Both the position numbers and the translations under genes were made by a program. Of a stretch of DNA of 64,000 bases, positions 24,522-36,960 are shown in pieces (position 1 is the stretch's first letter; each line of letters starts with the position of its first letter). Source of the stretch: Cryptomeria japonica (Eukaryota > Streptophyta > Pinopsida > Cupressales > Cupressaceae); assembly GCF_030272615.1 (NCBI RefSeq), contig NC_081408.1, positions 609,243,673 to 609,307,672 on the forward strand, given 5' to 3'. The notes beneath the pieces are model-generated. The model was not told the DNA's origin. It did not search any database and saw only the letters and a program-made list of their open reading frames with translations.

Positions 24522-26172
24522 TGGTGAACACACTAATACGTTGAGAGAGGGGGGGGAGGGGGAGGGGGAGGGGTGAATCAATGTATCACACTAAATTCGA
24601 TTTCTAAAAATTTTAATTCAACTTAAGTAGATTAAAACATTAAAGCATAAAATCACAAGAGCACAATCAGAACACCAAATATACAAGGGAAACCTAATGA
24701 GGGAAAAACCTCGGCGAGAAAAACTACTAGGATCTACTATCCTAATCTAGCCTCACAATGAAAAATATGATTGTAATGTTTATGAGTACCAACTCAAAGG
24801 AACACCAATACCTAAACTTTTATGGACATCAATCCAAAGGAGTACCAACTCCTGATTTAGAAGCTACAACTTCAAGAAATTACAATCCTTATCCTGAGCA
24901 CCCACTCAAACTAATCATAATAAAATAAATACATATAATTGCCCTGATACTGATGTATTCTGCAAATCTGTTTGTTCACCTCTTCAATTATGCCTAGTGT
25001 ATCAACTTAGCTCACACTCTGCTTTGCTTTTCAACTTCTGGCTCTCTCTCCTCTTCACAGTATCATCAATTTGTTATCTTTCAAAAAAGTCTCTTTTTTT
25101 GTTCTAGTTTACATATATTTACATGTTCTATCCATTTTTCTTTCATGTTGGCCAAAACTCTATTTGTCAATAACTCATCACATATCAGTAAATCGGTTAG
25201 TTTCATTGTTATCATGCAACATGATCTACACAACTCACTCTTTTTCAGTTTGGTTCATTCATCTATTCGTTTTCTCATCACAGATCATCAAACTTGTAAA
25301 TGATCATAATCTGTCCAATAGAGTTTCATACTTTTTTTTTCATTTTGATTTGTATAATTTCCAACACAACTCGTGCCAAAAAGAATTTCTTCTGACAGTT
25401 AAATCCAAGTCGCTCACTGTCTTAGATTTGACCAAAAAGTTTGGTCGTATTCACCACCATGGCAGTTCCACGTGCCACATCATCTTATCTCCTTGATTAT
25501 CTCCCAATAACTTCATCTGTATGTTATGTCGAAGAGACTTATTGATGCGCTAATGTCTTGCCAACATGCTTCTTCACAGTCTCTATTACCTCTTAATCGA
25601 TTTCTCAATCTATATTGAAGAGACTTGAAAGAGTATATATTCAACGGAGTCGTGTCTCATCGACATTCATTTTACCTTCCACCTTCTCCTTAGCTTAACG
25701 ATGAATCGATGTGACTCAAGAAGAGTCTCATTGATAGCGAAATGCCTTATCCATATAACCTTATCAACTTTGCAAGTCCCACTTAACATGCCACTTACCA
25801 TATCAGTGTGACTTCCTCGCGTCAAGAAGAGATGCATGAGGTCTCTTCAATATTGTAATGTCATATCGATATCAATCATATCACTTTACAACGCTCGAAG
25901 TTTAGCAGCAAAACACGTGAGCCATAACTGACTTTACCAAGTGTGTGTCAGGCTATATAAATAGCTGATAGCTTTGATACGCCGACAATGTGGGATACAA
26001 TCCAAACCACAATTTTGTCCATTCTACGCATTTTCTACTTGATCTATTCAAATGCATTCATCTACTCTATTCTGATCAAATGCTCGACTCACAAACACGT
26101 AATTGACAACAATGCCAACACATGACTCAACGCAATGAGTCGAATGCAAAATTTCTCAGTAAAATGCCAACA
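24522..26172 (-). mobile_element. 3' LTR of copia element E
   Basis: A 1,651 bp LTR on the minus strand, ending (plus sense) AATGCCAACA and followed by polypurine tract complement ATCTCCCCCTTTAG at 26173-26186. Its left 350 bp match 45943-46286 (TGGTGAACACAC against TGTTGAACACAC; CACTAAA and AGAAGCTACAACTTCAAG in both). It carries a G-run array at 24549-24573. The interior is GC-poor and non-coding, with a pyrimidine-rich core at 25000-25500. Confidence 0.8.
24549..24573 (+). repeat. G-run array in the LTR of element E (possible G-quadruplex)
   Basis: Four runs of at least four G separated by single A, in the order 9-5-5-4 or similar. The corresponding places in related LTRs (31446-31457, 40742-40751, about 45969) have only one G-run or weaker runs, so the array expanded in this copy. 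Four G-runs of this spacing meet the usual quadruplex criterion. Confidence 0.8.
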
Positions 26173-26685
26173 ATCTCCCCCTTTAGCATTGATGTTAACA
26201 CTATCTATAAATTCGTCATCCCGTTCTGATTCATTCTTCCAATGCCTACATTTTACACCTGTTCAAACCTGTATATGAACATCTATTTGTTCATCTCTTC
26301 TTTGTTCTTCTCCCCCTATCAATATAAATCCTCTTTACATCTCACCAACTGTTCATTCTCCCCCTTTGAAATCAATGGCAACACATTTAGTAACACATTG
26401 TGGCTAATACTGGTACTGCTCCCCCTAAGAGGAACATCGGACATACAATTAATCTTTTTCAAATACATCCTGGTCAGACTATCTTCCTTGTGGCATTTAG
26501 AGAGAGGTGAGGGAGGTGACTCCAATTTTCTATCTGAGAAACCCAAAAGGCTCCTTGGGAAGTGGCTTTGTAAAAATATCTGAAACTTGGTCCTTTGTAG
26601 CCACATATTCCAATTGAACCTCTTGATCTACAACCTTCTCCCTCAAAAAGTGATGCTTGATAGCTATACGCTTCATATCAAAATA
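26173..26685 (-). pseudogene. Copia RNase H C-terminus and 3' end (element E)
   Basis: On the minus strand the frame reads AIKHHFLREKV, then VATKDQVSDIFTKPL, the conserved end of copia RNase H, followed by about 300 bases of untranslated sequence and the polypurine tract at 26186-26173. The upstream part of the same domain is at 43410-43985, because element D is inserted between. About a dozen conserved residues are missing at the junction, along with the first 60 bp of the D LTR, so a deletion followed the insertion. Confidence 0.8.
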
Positions 26686-27124
26686 GGGAGGCAAAATAGA
26701 TTGATAAGAATAAACTGTATTCTAATCAAGATGAAAATATTGATCAACTAGATCATCAAGAATTACATTCAATGTAGATGAGTTTGCTTATAAAGGCAAG
26801 GCTAAGCGACAAAAGAGAACACAATGATGACATGTGGCTCAATGAGATGCAAGGGTTGGTAGTGGTAAGTAGAAGAAATGGTAAAATATTCCACATGAGG
26901 TGGATCACCCACCGAAGGTGGATTTATCATCCCACAATAACTGGATATGATAAAGTAACAACAATATCACACCATAAAAGGTGGAATTTCTCCTACATAC
27001 ACACTCCCAATGTATGCACATCTCCCTAGGTCTCTCATATGCAAACTACAATGTTGTGCATGTACCTAAGTAAACTTAAGTAAAGTGTAATTATATCCAA
27101 CATGAATAAATAATTACACCAACA
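26686..27124 (-). mobile_element. 3' LTR of Gag-protease element D (left end truncated)
   Basis: It matches 31215-31390 and 43143-43409 base by base apart from scattered changes, and ends TTACACCAACA. Compared with the 5' copy it lacks about 60 bp at its left side (the part beginning TGTGAGAATTTG). It is followed by polypurine tract complement CCCCCCCTTA (27125-27134). Confidence 0.85.
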
Positions 27125-27328
27125 CCCCCCCTTAAGTACAACTTAGGGGAATGCACTTAAGTCTACAATGCAACTAAGCAATGCAAGATGGGTCTTGGCT
27201 ACACGACCATGTTAGGTACCCATGTACAAATCCAAATGCAATCTCCCATAAAGCGGGGAAAGAGAGAAAAACCCAATGGGAAAAAACCCTCCCCCAAAAG
27301 ACAGATGAAAACTATATACAAAGAACTC

Positions 27329-28457
27329 TCAAAGAAGTATGAGAAGGACAAAATCCCATGTGAGGAAAACGTTCCCCCCCATATGAGAGAAGAAAAGAGA
27401 CCAAGTAGCCCCCCTCAATGTAGAATCTGCACCAATGGTAGAAGCTCGAAGCTTAATGAAGAAACTGCTCCAAGAACGTTGAACAACATTCCTCCCCTTG
27501 GGAAGAAACAAAACCAAAGGTGTATCCATGAAGTCTCCCCAAACATGAAGGGAGAATGTAGGAAAAAAGCTCATGATGAATGAAGTCTCTGAAAATTGCT
27601 CAAGTGTCCCCATGTCAATGTTGAAAGTTACCCCCTCCAAAGGTGGTGTACTAATGGACACTACTAAAAAAGGCACTCCAAGATCTAGTGGAGATGAATG
27701 TACAACAAGATCCAAAGACTCACATGTCTCCTCTAAAGATAAAGAAACCTCCTTCAATTGTTATATATAAGAATCCACAATCATGTCAACCTCGAAAGAA
27801 TGATCATGTAGAGAATGAACAAGAGGGTCAGAGTGTTCCCTTGCAACAATCGAAGAAGGATAATCTTCATAAAAGAGAAGATGAATATCATCAATGATGT
27901 CTCCCAAATCTGCAATGTAGGACTCTACAAACAAACCTGCAATGTCTGTCAAGTAGTCATCCCAATGAACTGAAGTTGGAAGACAAGATATATTTTGTTG
28001 CACTGAATCACAAGAAGGCGAAATTGTCGCACTATCTACATCATCAGGTGCAATAGGTGATGTGATATCAATAGGAGGAGATGAAATGCAAGGCTCAAGA
28101 ACGGGGTCACATGTGAGAACACCCAACTTCAAGTATCCAAAGTTCTCCTCGATATCTGAATCATCAACATATGAAGAATCAACCTCATCAATAGGACCAA
28201 AATGTGAAAAGGAGTACAAACGAGATGCATGATCAACCACCCCAATCGCAATGATAGCTCTACTCTCCAAGTCTCTAATGATAACTGAATCAGGTGTGAA
28301 CTCCATAGTTTTCCTCATTGTCCCATGTGTGATTTGATAGATGGAAAGAAGATTGTTTGTCAAATGGGGTACACACAACACATCATTGAAGGAGTTATCC
28401 CCAATGGCAATAGATCCTTTCCCAATCACATCCATGTATGTATGTTTGCCCATCAAA
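27329..28457 (-). pseudogene. Element D: protease C-terminus plus unrecognised tail replacing the polymerase
   Basis: On the minus strand the frame runs MGKHTYMDVIGKGSI, then DVLCVPHLTNNLLSI (end of copia protease) and RLYSFSHF (start of the GAG-pre-integrase region). Where the integrase zinc finger should follow, it becomes an acidic, D/S/I/L-rich sequence from about 28300 down, with a single stop at 27761-27763 in the same frame, then continues to 27329. The tail is about 320-380 codons and shows no HHCC, DDE, YVDD or RNase H motif. Element H carries a related tail (shared DSYI.Q and EQFSETS). Its function is unknown. It may be captured host sequence or a conserved non-coding region that happens to stay open. 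The stop at 28460-28462 that separates it from the active site is TAG where the family has CAG (Gln). Confidence 0.6.
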
Positions 28458-28459
28458 AT

Positions 28460-28915
28460 CTATGACATGTGACAAGGCTCAAATAAAGAGAACATAGACT
28501 GTGAAGATGCCATATGATGAGAAGTTCCTAAATCTAGAAGCCATCTCCCTAAATCATGACTTGTAGTACCACAAAGAGTTTGTTCCTTTCCTTTATTTGT
28601 CCCAAAAGAGTGATCCTTTCCTTTGGAAGAAGAAGCCGATGCAGACATTCTAGAAGGCAAACTGATTTTGTTCTTCTCAAGAAGATATTTTAATTCATCA
28701 ATATCCTTCTTGTAACAACATTGTTCATCATGCCCCAACTTCTCACAGTATGCACAAAAAAGATTGTCCTTATATGATTTCGTCTTAGGTGAGGATGTAG
28801 AATCACCTTCTTGTGGAGAGGAGGATTGTGCTCCATCTTGTTGTGGCTTAGGCTTAGGTTGATTTTGGTTCTTGGATTTTCCTTGATTGCTTTGATTCCC
28901 TTTATTAGTCACCAA
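28460..28915 (-). pseudogene. Element D: Gag C-terminus and protease active site
   Basis: The frame has a basic, Q/P/S-rich linker, then the zinc knuckle CAYCEKLGHDEQCC (CX2CX4HX4C), then a linker and the protease active site WLLDLGTSHHM (D-L-G where copia has D-S-G). The substitution at the middle residue makes protease activity doubtful. It joins the Gag N-terminal half through a frame change near 28915-28968. As in other copia elements, this protease would cut the Gag polyprotein. Confidence 0.85.
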
Positions 28916-29536
28916 AGCTTGTGACTTTTAAGATTTGAGAATCCCCATCTTGGTCAACTTAGATTGCTCAAGTATCAACATTCGTGAATGCATCAAAGGA
29001 CGGTGGAGTGTAGGAGGCACCTTGAGCCAATCGATGGGTGTGAAAGCTAGATACAAAGGCTACATACTCTGATGGAAGCTTGTCCAACAAGTTATAAACC
29101 AATTGAGCATCCTTTTTGTCAATGCCACAATCCTTAAACTTTTTTCTTAGCTCATTTGCTTTTGTGACATAATCTTGGATTGTATAAAAATCCTTGGGAT
29201 CCAATGTTGTGAGTTCACTATTGAGCTTGTAGCCCTTAATCTCATCAACTTGACCATACAATCTATTAAATATATCCCACACCTCTTTAATTGTTGTACA
29301 CTTCTCAATGTGAAAATGAGGTCATTTGATACATACTTTCTCAATGTTCCAAGTGCCATAGAATTTTTAGTGATCCATTCAACTTGAGCATTAGGATCAG
29401 CCTTAGGATCAAGTGGTGTTGTTATTGTTGCATTTACATAATGAATGAGTCTTTTTTCTATTAGTTTACTCCATGCCTTAATCTTTTAGGATGCATAATT
29501 ATATGGAGTTAAAAGTGGAAATTTAGGAGAACCCAT
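28916..29536 (-). pseudogene. Element D: Gag N-terminal half
   Basis: It starts at 29536 with MGSPKFPLLTPYNYA, then a stop and a frameshift near 29300. Recognisable UBN2-type copia Gag follows: ITKNSMALGTLRKYVSNDLIF, then VWDIFNRLYGQ, KFKDCGIDKKDAQLVYNLL and LPSEYVAFVSSF. The start follows a 1.6 kb leader. Broken copy; it would have formed the particle shell. Confidence 0.85.
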
Positions 29537-31140
29537 AACACCAAAATTAAAAAACACAAGATAAAGAGAGGCACAATCACACAAGACACCCCCCCCCCCC
29601 CAAATTACTCAATCAAGAATCCCCCCTCCCCCAACCCCAACCCCAAAATGATGATTTGACACTTTATACTTAGTGCATGTACAATGGCCACTTGCAAAAC
29701 AAAGCAAGGTGGACTTCTGATTTCAACTTTACAACTGCCTCAAATAGGCTAAAAGAGACCCCAACAAATACTGCAGCTGATCTAAACTGAGATCCAAGTA
29801 GCAAATAGGCCAAAAATGACCAAATATTGAAAGTACAATTTCAACTCAAAATCACTGCAAACTAATGGCGAATTATGAAAGTAGACGAAAAATTATGCAC
29901 TTCAAAAAAAAAACAGCACCTGAAAAGGAGGTCATATGACTCCAAATGAAACCTCTAAAGTTGCAAAATTGAGGTTTAGACAAGTATAATCATCAAAAAC
30001 TGCAAATTGTGAAAAATTTGTTCATCAAATCAGAAAGTTCCTCCACCACTGCAAAGAGCACTAAAAATTAGCCCAAATAAATAAAAAATTGCACCAAAAA
30101 AGGAGCTAAAATGAGCAAGATATGGCCTCTTGAAGTTGAACTGCAAAATCAAAAAGTTCAATGAGAGGGGGCTCCAAATTTTTAAAAAAATGATGACATT
30201 AGCAAACCACGAGCTTAAATTTGGTGCTCATATGACCGTCAAAAATTTTTACCACCCTGCACTGCATGGGCATCTATACTGTACAAACAAATGACATGGA
30301 AAATCCTGACTGGTTTCGTATAATGACGTGTCGTACGGTCAAGTCAATGTGTTTGATGAGGTGGTGATGATGTGGCAGTCTATACACAAAGTGTGCAGTA
30401 TGGTTGCTGACTATATCTTCCCGCATGGCCCCCTGCGCATGGACTGTCTACATGGTAGATTGAGGGAGCCACGTGGTGATGATCATTGACTTTCCTCCTG
30501 CGTGGACGAGTAATGTCCCGCCACGTGGCTTGTCCTCAAGAAGATCCCAGGTGGGAACCAAAGAGGAACTTGTTGGGCGGAGTGAGGAGAAACAAGTGGC
30601 AGCCAGAAGTGGGGGCAATGTGAAGCCCGGGAAGAAAGGCGATGGAGCAGGTGACTGTCAGAAGCCAGGAAGGACACCAACGGTAGTCGGTGGCGGTTGG
30701 GAGGTGTCTATGAAATAGTGTGTGGCCTGCACAAAAAAATGGTATAGTGGCATGAGGGGGTGCAACCCCCCCGAAATATATATGTTTGATTTATTTTTTA
30801 TTTTTAAATTAAACACTTTCAAAAATTAACAAAAAAAGCGAATTTCAATAATGAAATTTTCGAATAAAATTCACAAAAATATAAAAATATTATTTTTAAA
30901 TTTATTTAAAAAAAAAAATGGTACCATACAGTCTAATAGGCTGATCTTTTCTCCAAAGGGCTCGAAATTGATTTTCACCAAAATAGGTAGAATTTATACT
31001 CAAACTTTATGGAAACAGCCACCCAGACTCAATGGTGAGGTCGAAATCGCCATAGGACACCTCCAAAATGAGCAGCTCCCCATATACGAAAATGAAAGCC
31101 CCAAAATCTCTCCAAAAAAGACTAATCAATGAAGCCCCAA
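29537..31140 (-). other. Element D leader (1.6 kb) with G-box motifs
   Basis: Non-coding leader between the primer-binding site and gag. It contains a poly-C run at 29589-29602, further C-runs to about 29645, and a GC-rich block at about 30300-30720. That block has two CCACGTGG palindromes (30469-30476 and 30521-30528) and TGACGTGTCG near 30324. CACGTG cores bind bZIP and bHLH factors in plants (established). Use by this element is inference. No protein is supported; plus-strand frames here are shadows. Confidence 0.55.
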
Positions 31141-31154
31141 TGGCTCTGATACCA
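31141..31154 (-). other. Primer-binding site of element D
   Basis: Minus-strand TGGTATCAGAGCCA, the perfect copia initiator-Met tRNA site, directly abutting the LTR that starts at 31155. Confidence 0.92.
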
Positions 31155-31422
31155 TGTGAGAATTTGTTGAAAATAGCCAAGATCTAGGGCATAACGAATA
31201 ACACAATAGAGAGACAAAATAGATTGATAAGAATAAATTGTATTCTAATCAAGATGAAAATACTGATCAACTGGATCATAAAGAATTGCATACAATGTAA
31301 ATGGCCCTACTTATAAAGGCAAGGCTAAGAGACAAGAGAGCACGCAATGATGACATGTGGCTCAATGAGATGCAAGGGTAGGCGGGTGATGCAATCAAGG
31401 TAGGGAGATCCAATGAAGGACA
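31155..31422 (-). mobile_element. 5' LTR of element D, first part
   Basis: It starts TGTGAGAATTTG and matches the 3' LTR at 26686-26865. It is interrupted near 31380-31422 by sequence absent from the other copy and then by element C at 31423. The remaining part of this LTR is at 43143-43409. Confidence 0.85.
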
Positions 31423-33082
<1,660 letters not shown>

Positions 33083-33095
33083 ATCTCCCCCTTTG
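33083..33095 (-). other. Polypurine tract of copia C
   Basis: Minus-strand CAAAGGGGGAGAT immediately before the 3' LTR, the second-strand primer. The stretch 33096-33247 between it and the RNase H end is untranslated and contains further CCCCCTTTG copies (near 33143 and 33178), a tandem echo of the tract. Confidence 0.9.
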
Positions 33096-33247
33096 ACATT
33101 GATGTCAACTTCTTGCAAGACACTTCATACCGGTACATTTCTCCCCCTTTGACACAATGACAAAGGGTATTGTACACTCCCCCTTTGATCCATATCGAGC
33201 TCCCCCTTAGACCGCTATCAACTCCCCTTGAGCCACATGAAGCCTTC

Positions 33248-33711
33248 CTAGACAGATGACACAACTCCCAACTTGTGTCGGAGGTACTCAAAAGTGCTTA
33301 CCGGTAATGGTTTGGTGAAAATGTCTGCTACTTGTTCTCCAGTAGGGACATAATCCATCCTTACCTCCTGTCCTTCAACCTTCTCTTTGAGAAAGTGATA
33401 CTTGATAGCAATGTACTTTGTTTTGGAATGCATGGCTGGATTCTTTGCTATGTTGATTGCACTCGAATTGTCACACCGGATGAGAACAGGATCAGTGATG
33501 TCCTCCTATATGTCTTTGAGAGTCTGCTTCATCCAAAGCACCTGAGAGCAGCATGTTGCAACAACAATGTATTCAGCTTCAACAATAGATAGAGAGACTA
33601 GGTCCTGCTTCTTGCTATGCCATGAGACCAACCGGTCATCTAGAAAGAATGCACCACCACTTGTGCTCTTTCGATCATCAATGCAACCTGCCCAATCAAC
33701 ATCAGTGTATG
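33248..33711 (-). pseudogene. Copia C RNase H, C-terminal part
   Basis: The minus-strand frame reads DVDWAGCIDDRKSTSGG, then EAEYIVVA and a downstream MHSKTKYIAIKYHFLKEKV, finishing ADIFTKPLPV near 33290. These are the conserved RNase H and tail motifs of copia Pol. An in-frame stop follows the KQTLKDI motif near 33510. The domain is split from its N-terminal part (35881 upward) by insertion F. With F removed, the frame ...LEAY joins T-D-V-D-W correctly. Confidence 0.88.
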
Positions 33712-35880
33712 TGGTGCAAGAGCACCTTCACAATTTTGGCTTATTTGATCCTAATGGGATCAAGAATTGAATAAAGGACTATTGTAAGAGTCCAAGTGTG
33801 TGTTTTAGGTTTCATTATGGTTTAGGTTTATCTTAGAGTGGTTTAGATAATGTTACTCAAGTTTTCTTTCCAATTTTGGCCCATAGTGCCTTGTAAGCCA
33901 AAAATGGCATTATAGTGAAAATGTGTTAAAAAACTTGTAACAAGCTTAGAAAGGAATTGGAGTTGATCTATTTAATGATTTGACACCATCTCAAATGGTT
34001 AGGTGGGAGATATTTGTCTTGTAGGTCAAAAATGCACTAAGAGTCGAAAATTGCCAATGTTGTCAAGCAACATTTTGACAAAAAGTGAGAAAAATTGTAA
34101 AATCACTCTACAAGGTAGTTATGGACGCCGTAATGGTTGAAATGGTTTGAGTGTTCCTATATAAGGACACTTCAAACATTGTAAATAGGTTGGCTTGGTC
34201 TTAACAAGAAGAAGTTAATGAAATATGACTGTTTTTCATGCTTTTTGAGCAAAAATTGTTCTAACAATCCATACAGAACACTATTTCCATACTGTTATTT
34301 CATGGGAGTTTGTGTCATGGTTATATGAAGGTTTTTCATTCTTTGTGTTAGGGTTTTTACTGTGTTTTGGTTTATCAAAAAAAATATTTTAGTTTTTGCC
34401 TGCTCGTTGCCCTGTCAAGGGTTTGAAGCTCTAAAATGTCACCACTTGACTAATCCAGGTCTGGGAACCCATATAATGGATTTAGTCAAGTTGGAAATCA
34501 TGTATATACTGTACATATGCTCTATTTTGTGCCAAAAGTGTGGTTGGAAGAAGAACTTGAGCGAATACTAGGCAAGTATTGGTTATTTGGCTAGTAGCAT
34601 GAACAAAAAACTCAAGATTTGCACCCAAAAGTAATTTGGAGTGAACAAATGAATGAGGCAAAGGTATGGGCATGTGACCAAGGTTGTTAAACATCATTTT
34701 TATGTGTTGGAATAGCTTGTTTCATTTAATCATTCTCTTGTTGTAAGCAAAAGAACGAGTTCATTGTTTTTTTGGAATTTATATTTGTAAAAATGCTCAT
34801 GGAGTGCTTCAAAGCATGATCCAAGCCTTGCATCATGAAGGCAGTGTAATAGGAGGTTTGTTTAATGTTTGAAGACCTCATTGAGGTTCTGTACAAGTTT
34901 ATACTTCTTGAAAAACAGGTCCAAAAAGTGTAGCAGCAGTCTGACTGGTAAAGGGCAGCAAGTTGACAGTCACAGTGACATTTCTCTCCATTTTCAGATT
35001 GCTTGCCAAATGTTTGGCATTATGAATGCAAGGCAGCAGCAGGGGAAGGCTTCATGTTGATGGGGCAGAGGTTCTAAGACAACTTGGAGGCTTGTTTGGT
35101 GGAGATGCAATGATTTCCCAATGTGTTTGGATCTAAACCCTACCAAACCCTACAAAAGTGCCACAAAAAGTGGACAGCCCTCAATATGCCTTAACAGTGG
35201 TTTAAAACACAAAAATCTATGAGCATATACCCCTAAGACACCATCCAAATTAAGTTTGAGTGAGGAAATACCCATCGTAGAGCAGGACAAGCACAAAAGT
35301 GTCAAATTACCCCTCCACAGGCTACTAGCCTTTTTGGTTGCATAACACACAAATGACAGTTTTGGTCAAAATGCTCAAACCCGATCAAAAGGAGGATTTG
35401 GGGGTTTACGAAACCTTGGGAGATAAATCCTAAACAATGAGACAAATGCCAAATAGGCCTTGGGACATTGTGTAGTCCCTTTTGGAGGTTTTTGACCCTT
35501 TGGTTGGAATTTGAGTAGCTAAGGGCTATGAGCCTAAAACCAAATTGTGAGCATCAAACCTTTAAGAAAACTTTGCTGCCCCTACATGTCCATGTAGAAG
35601 ACTCCTAATGCATTCTGGAAAAATGGGGTTAATGCCAAAGATTAGAGATTGAGGGTGTGTAGATGGGTGGAGTAGGTAACTTGAGTAGATTTGAGCATGG
35701 GTAGGAGCCAACACCTTAAGGGGAGTTTGTTAGGAAGGTGATATTGGAAGTACTTGACACTATAGCCATGAAGACTGATTTGTAAACACATATAGCAGAC
35801 TCAAACATGTTTTTGGGTAGCAAATTGAACTTCTTGAGCAAATTGACCTTTTGAGCACTTTCCTAGCAAACTCCCTATCA
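33712..35880 (+). mobile_element. Insertion F, probable solo LTR, inside copia C RNase H
   Basis: A 2,169 bp insert with TG...CA ends flanked by a perfect 5-base duplication GTATG (33707-33711 and 35881-35885). It has no coding capacity. A TATA box (CTATATAAGG) lies at about 34153-34162 on the plus strand, as expected of an LTR promoter. The left end contains a small hairpin GGTGCAAGAGCACC. Near the right end AAGGGGAGTTTGTTAGGAAGG (35718-35738) is the inverted complement of the terminal 24 bases, giving a 160 bp stem-loop. It is most simply a long solo LTR. A short non-autonomous element with a polypurine tract at 35718 is the alternative. Confidence 0.75.
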
Positions 35881-36960
35881 GTATGCTTCCAAGATAAAAT
35901 TTCCTTGTTTAGGATACCACAAACCATAGCTAAGCGTCCCTTGTAGGTATCTAAAAATTTTGCTAACAACATTCATATGTGACTGCTTTGGTGTAGCTTG
36001 GAATATGGCCACCATGCATACTGCCTGAACTATATTCGGTCTTGAAGCAGTTAGATACAATAAACTGCCTATCATGGATCTATACAGAGTTTGATCCACC
36101 ACTAGTGATTCATCATTCTTGCTCAATTTACTGCCGGTCACCATGGGGGTACTTATCGGTTTACAATCTTCCATTTGAAATTTCTTCAACATCTCCTTTG
36201 CATACTTGATTTGTGAGATAAAGATTCATTTATCTTGCTGTAATATCTGCAAACCAAGAAAGTATGTCAATTCACCAAGCATTGACATTTCAAATTCTGA
36301 CTGCATCAGATCAGCAAATTCTTTGTAGAGGGTGTCCTTGTTGCCTCCAAAGATATTGTCATCTACATACACAACCACAATGATCATGTGGTTCCCATCT
36401 TTATTTATGTACAAATTTCTATATGCACTTCCCTTTTTGAATCCCTTCTCCTTCAGGTACTGATCTAATCTTGAATACCATGCTCTAGGAGCTTGCTTTA
36501 GACCATACAAGGTCTTCTTCAGTCGGCACACAAATATCTCATCATCATGCAGCATAAACCCTTCGGGTTGCTCCATGTACACTTCTTCCAAATTTCCATT
36601 TAGGAAGGTAGATTTTACATCCATTTGGTATACTTTATAACCCTTGTAGGTAGAAAAAGCTAGAAACATTCTAATTGCTTCTAATCTAGCTACTGGTGCA
36701 AATGTTTCTTCAAAGTCAATCCCCTCTACCTGAGAGTATCCTTTGCACACTAGTCTAGCTTTATGCCCAACAATCTTACCTTCTTCATTCATCTTGTTCC
36801 GGTAGACCCATTTTGTGCCAATGATGTTCTTGTCTTCCATTCTTAGGACTGATTCCCAAGTCTTGTTCTTCTCAATCTATTGCAGTTCTTCTTCCATAGC
36901 ATCCATCCATTCTTTTCTTTTGCTGGCCTCATTGAACGTTTTGGGTTCAACTTCAGTCAT
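35881..36960 (-). pseudogene. Copia C reverse transcriptase and RNase H N-terminus
   Basis: The minus-strand frame from about 36880 down has [56 protein letters not shown], the catalytic VVVYVDD (about 36370-36350), [14 protein letters not shown], then GSLLYLTASRPNI and GLWYP. All are hallmarks of Ty1-copia reverse transcriptase passing into RNase H. Two point stops break it, a TAG at 36877-36879 and a TGA near 36224, with no frameshift. The enzyme would copy element RNA into cDNA in the cytoplasmic particle. The YVDD motif itself is intact. Confidence 0.92.

Noticed and set aside
27188-27583. Plus-strand 131-codon basic frame in element D
   Set aside because: It lies antisense to the D tail and reads K/P-rich because of A-rich non-coding sequence; no motif.
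30473-31132. Plus-strand frames of 81 and 93 codons in the D leader
   Set aside because: Position inside a retroelement leader and lack of any domain; the sequence is explained as 5' leader.
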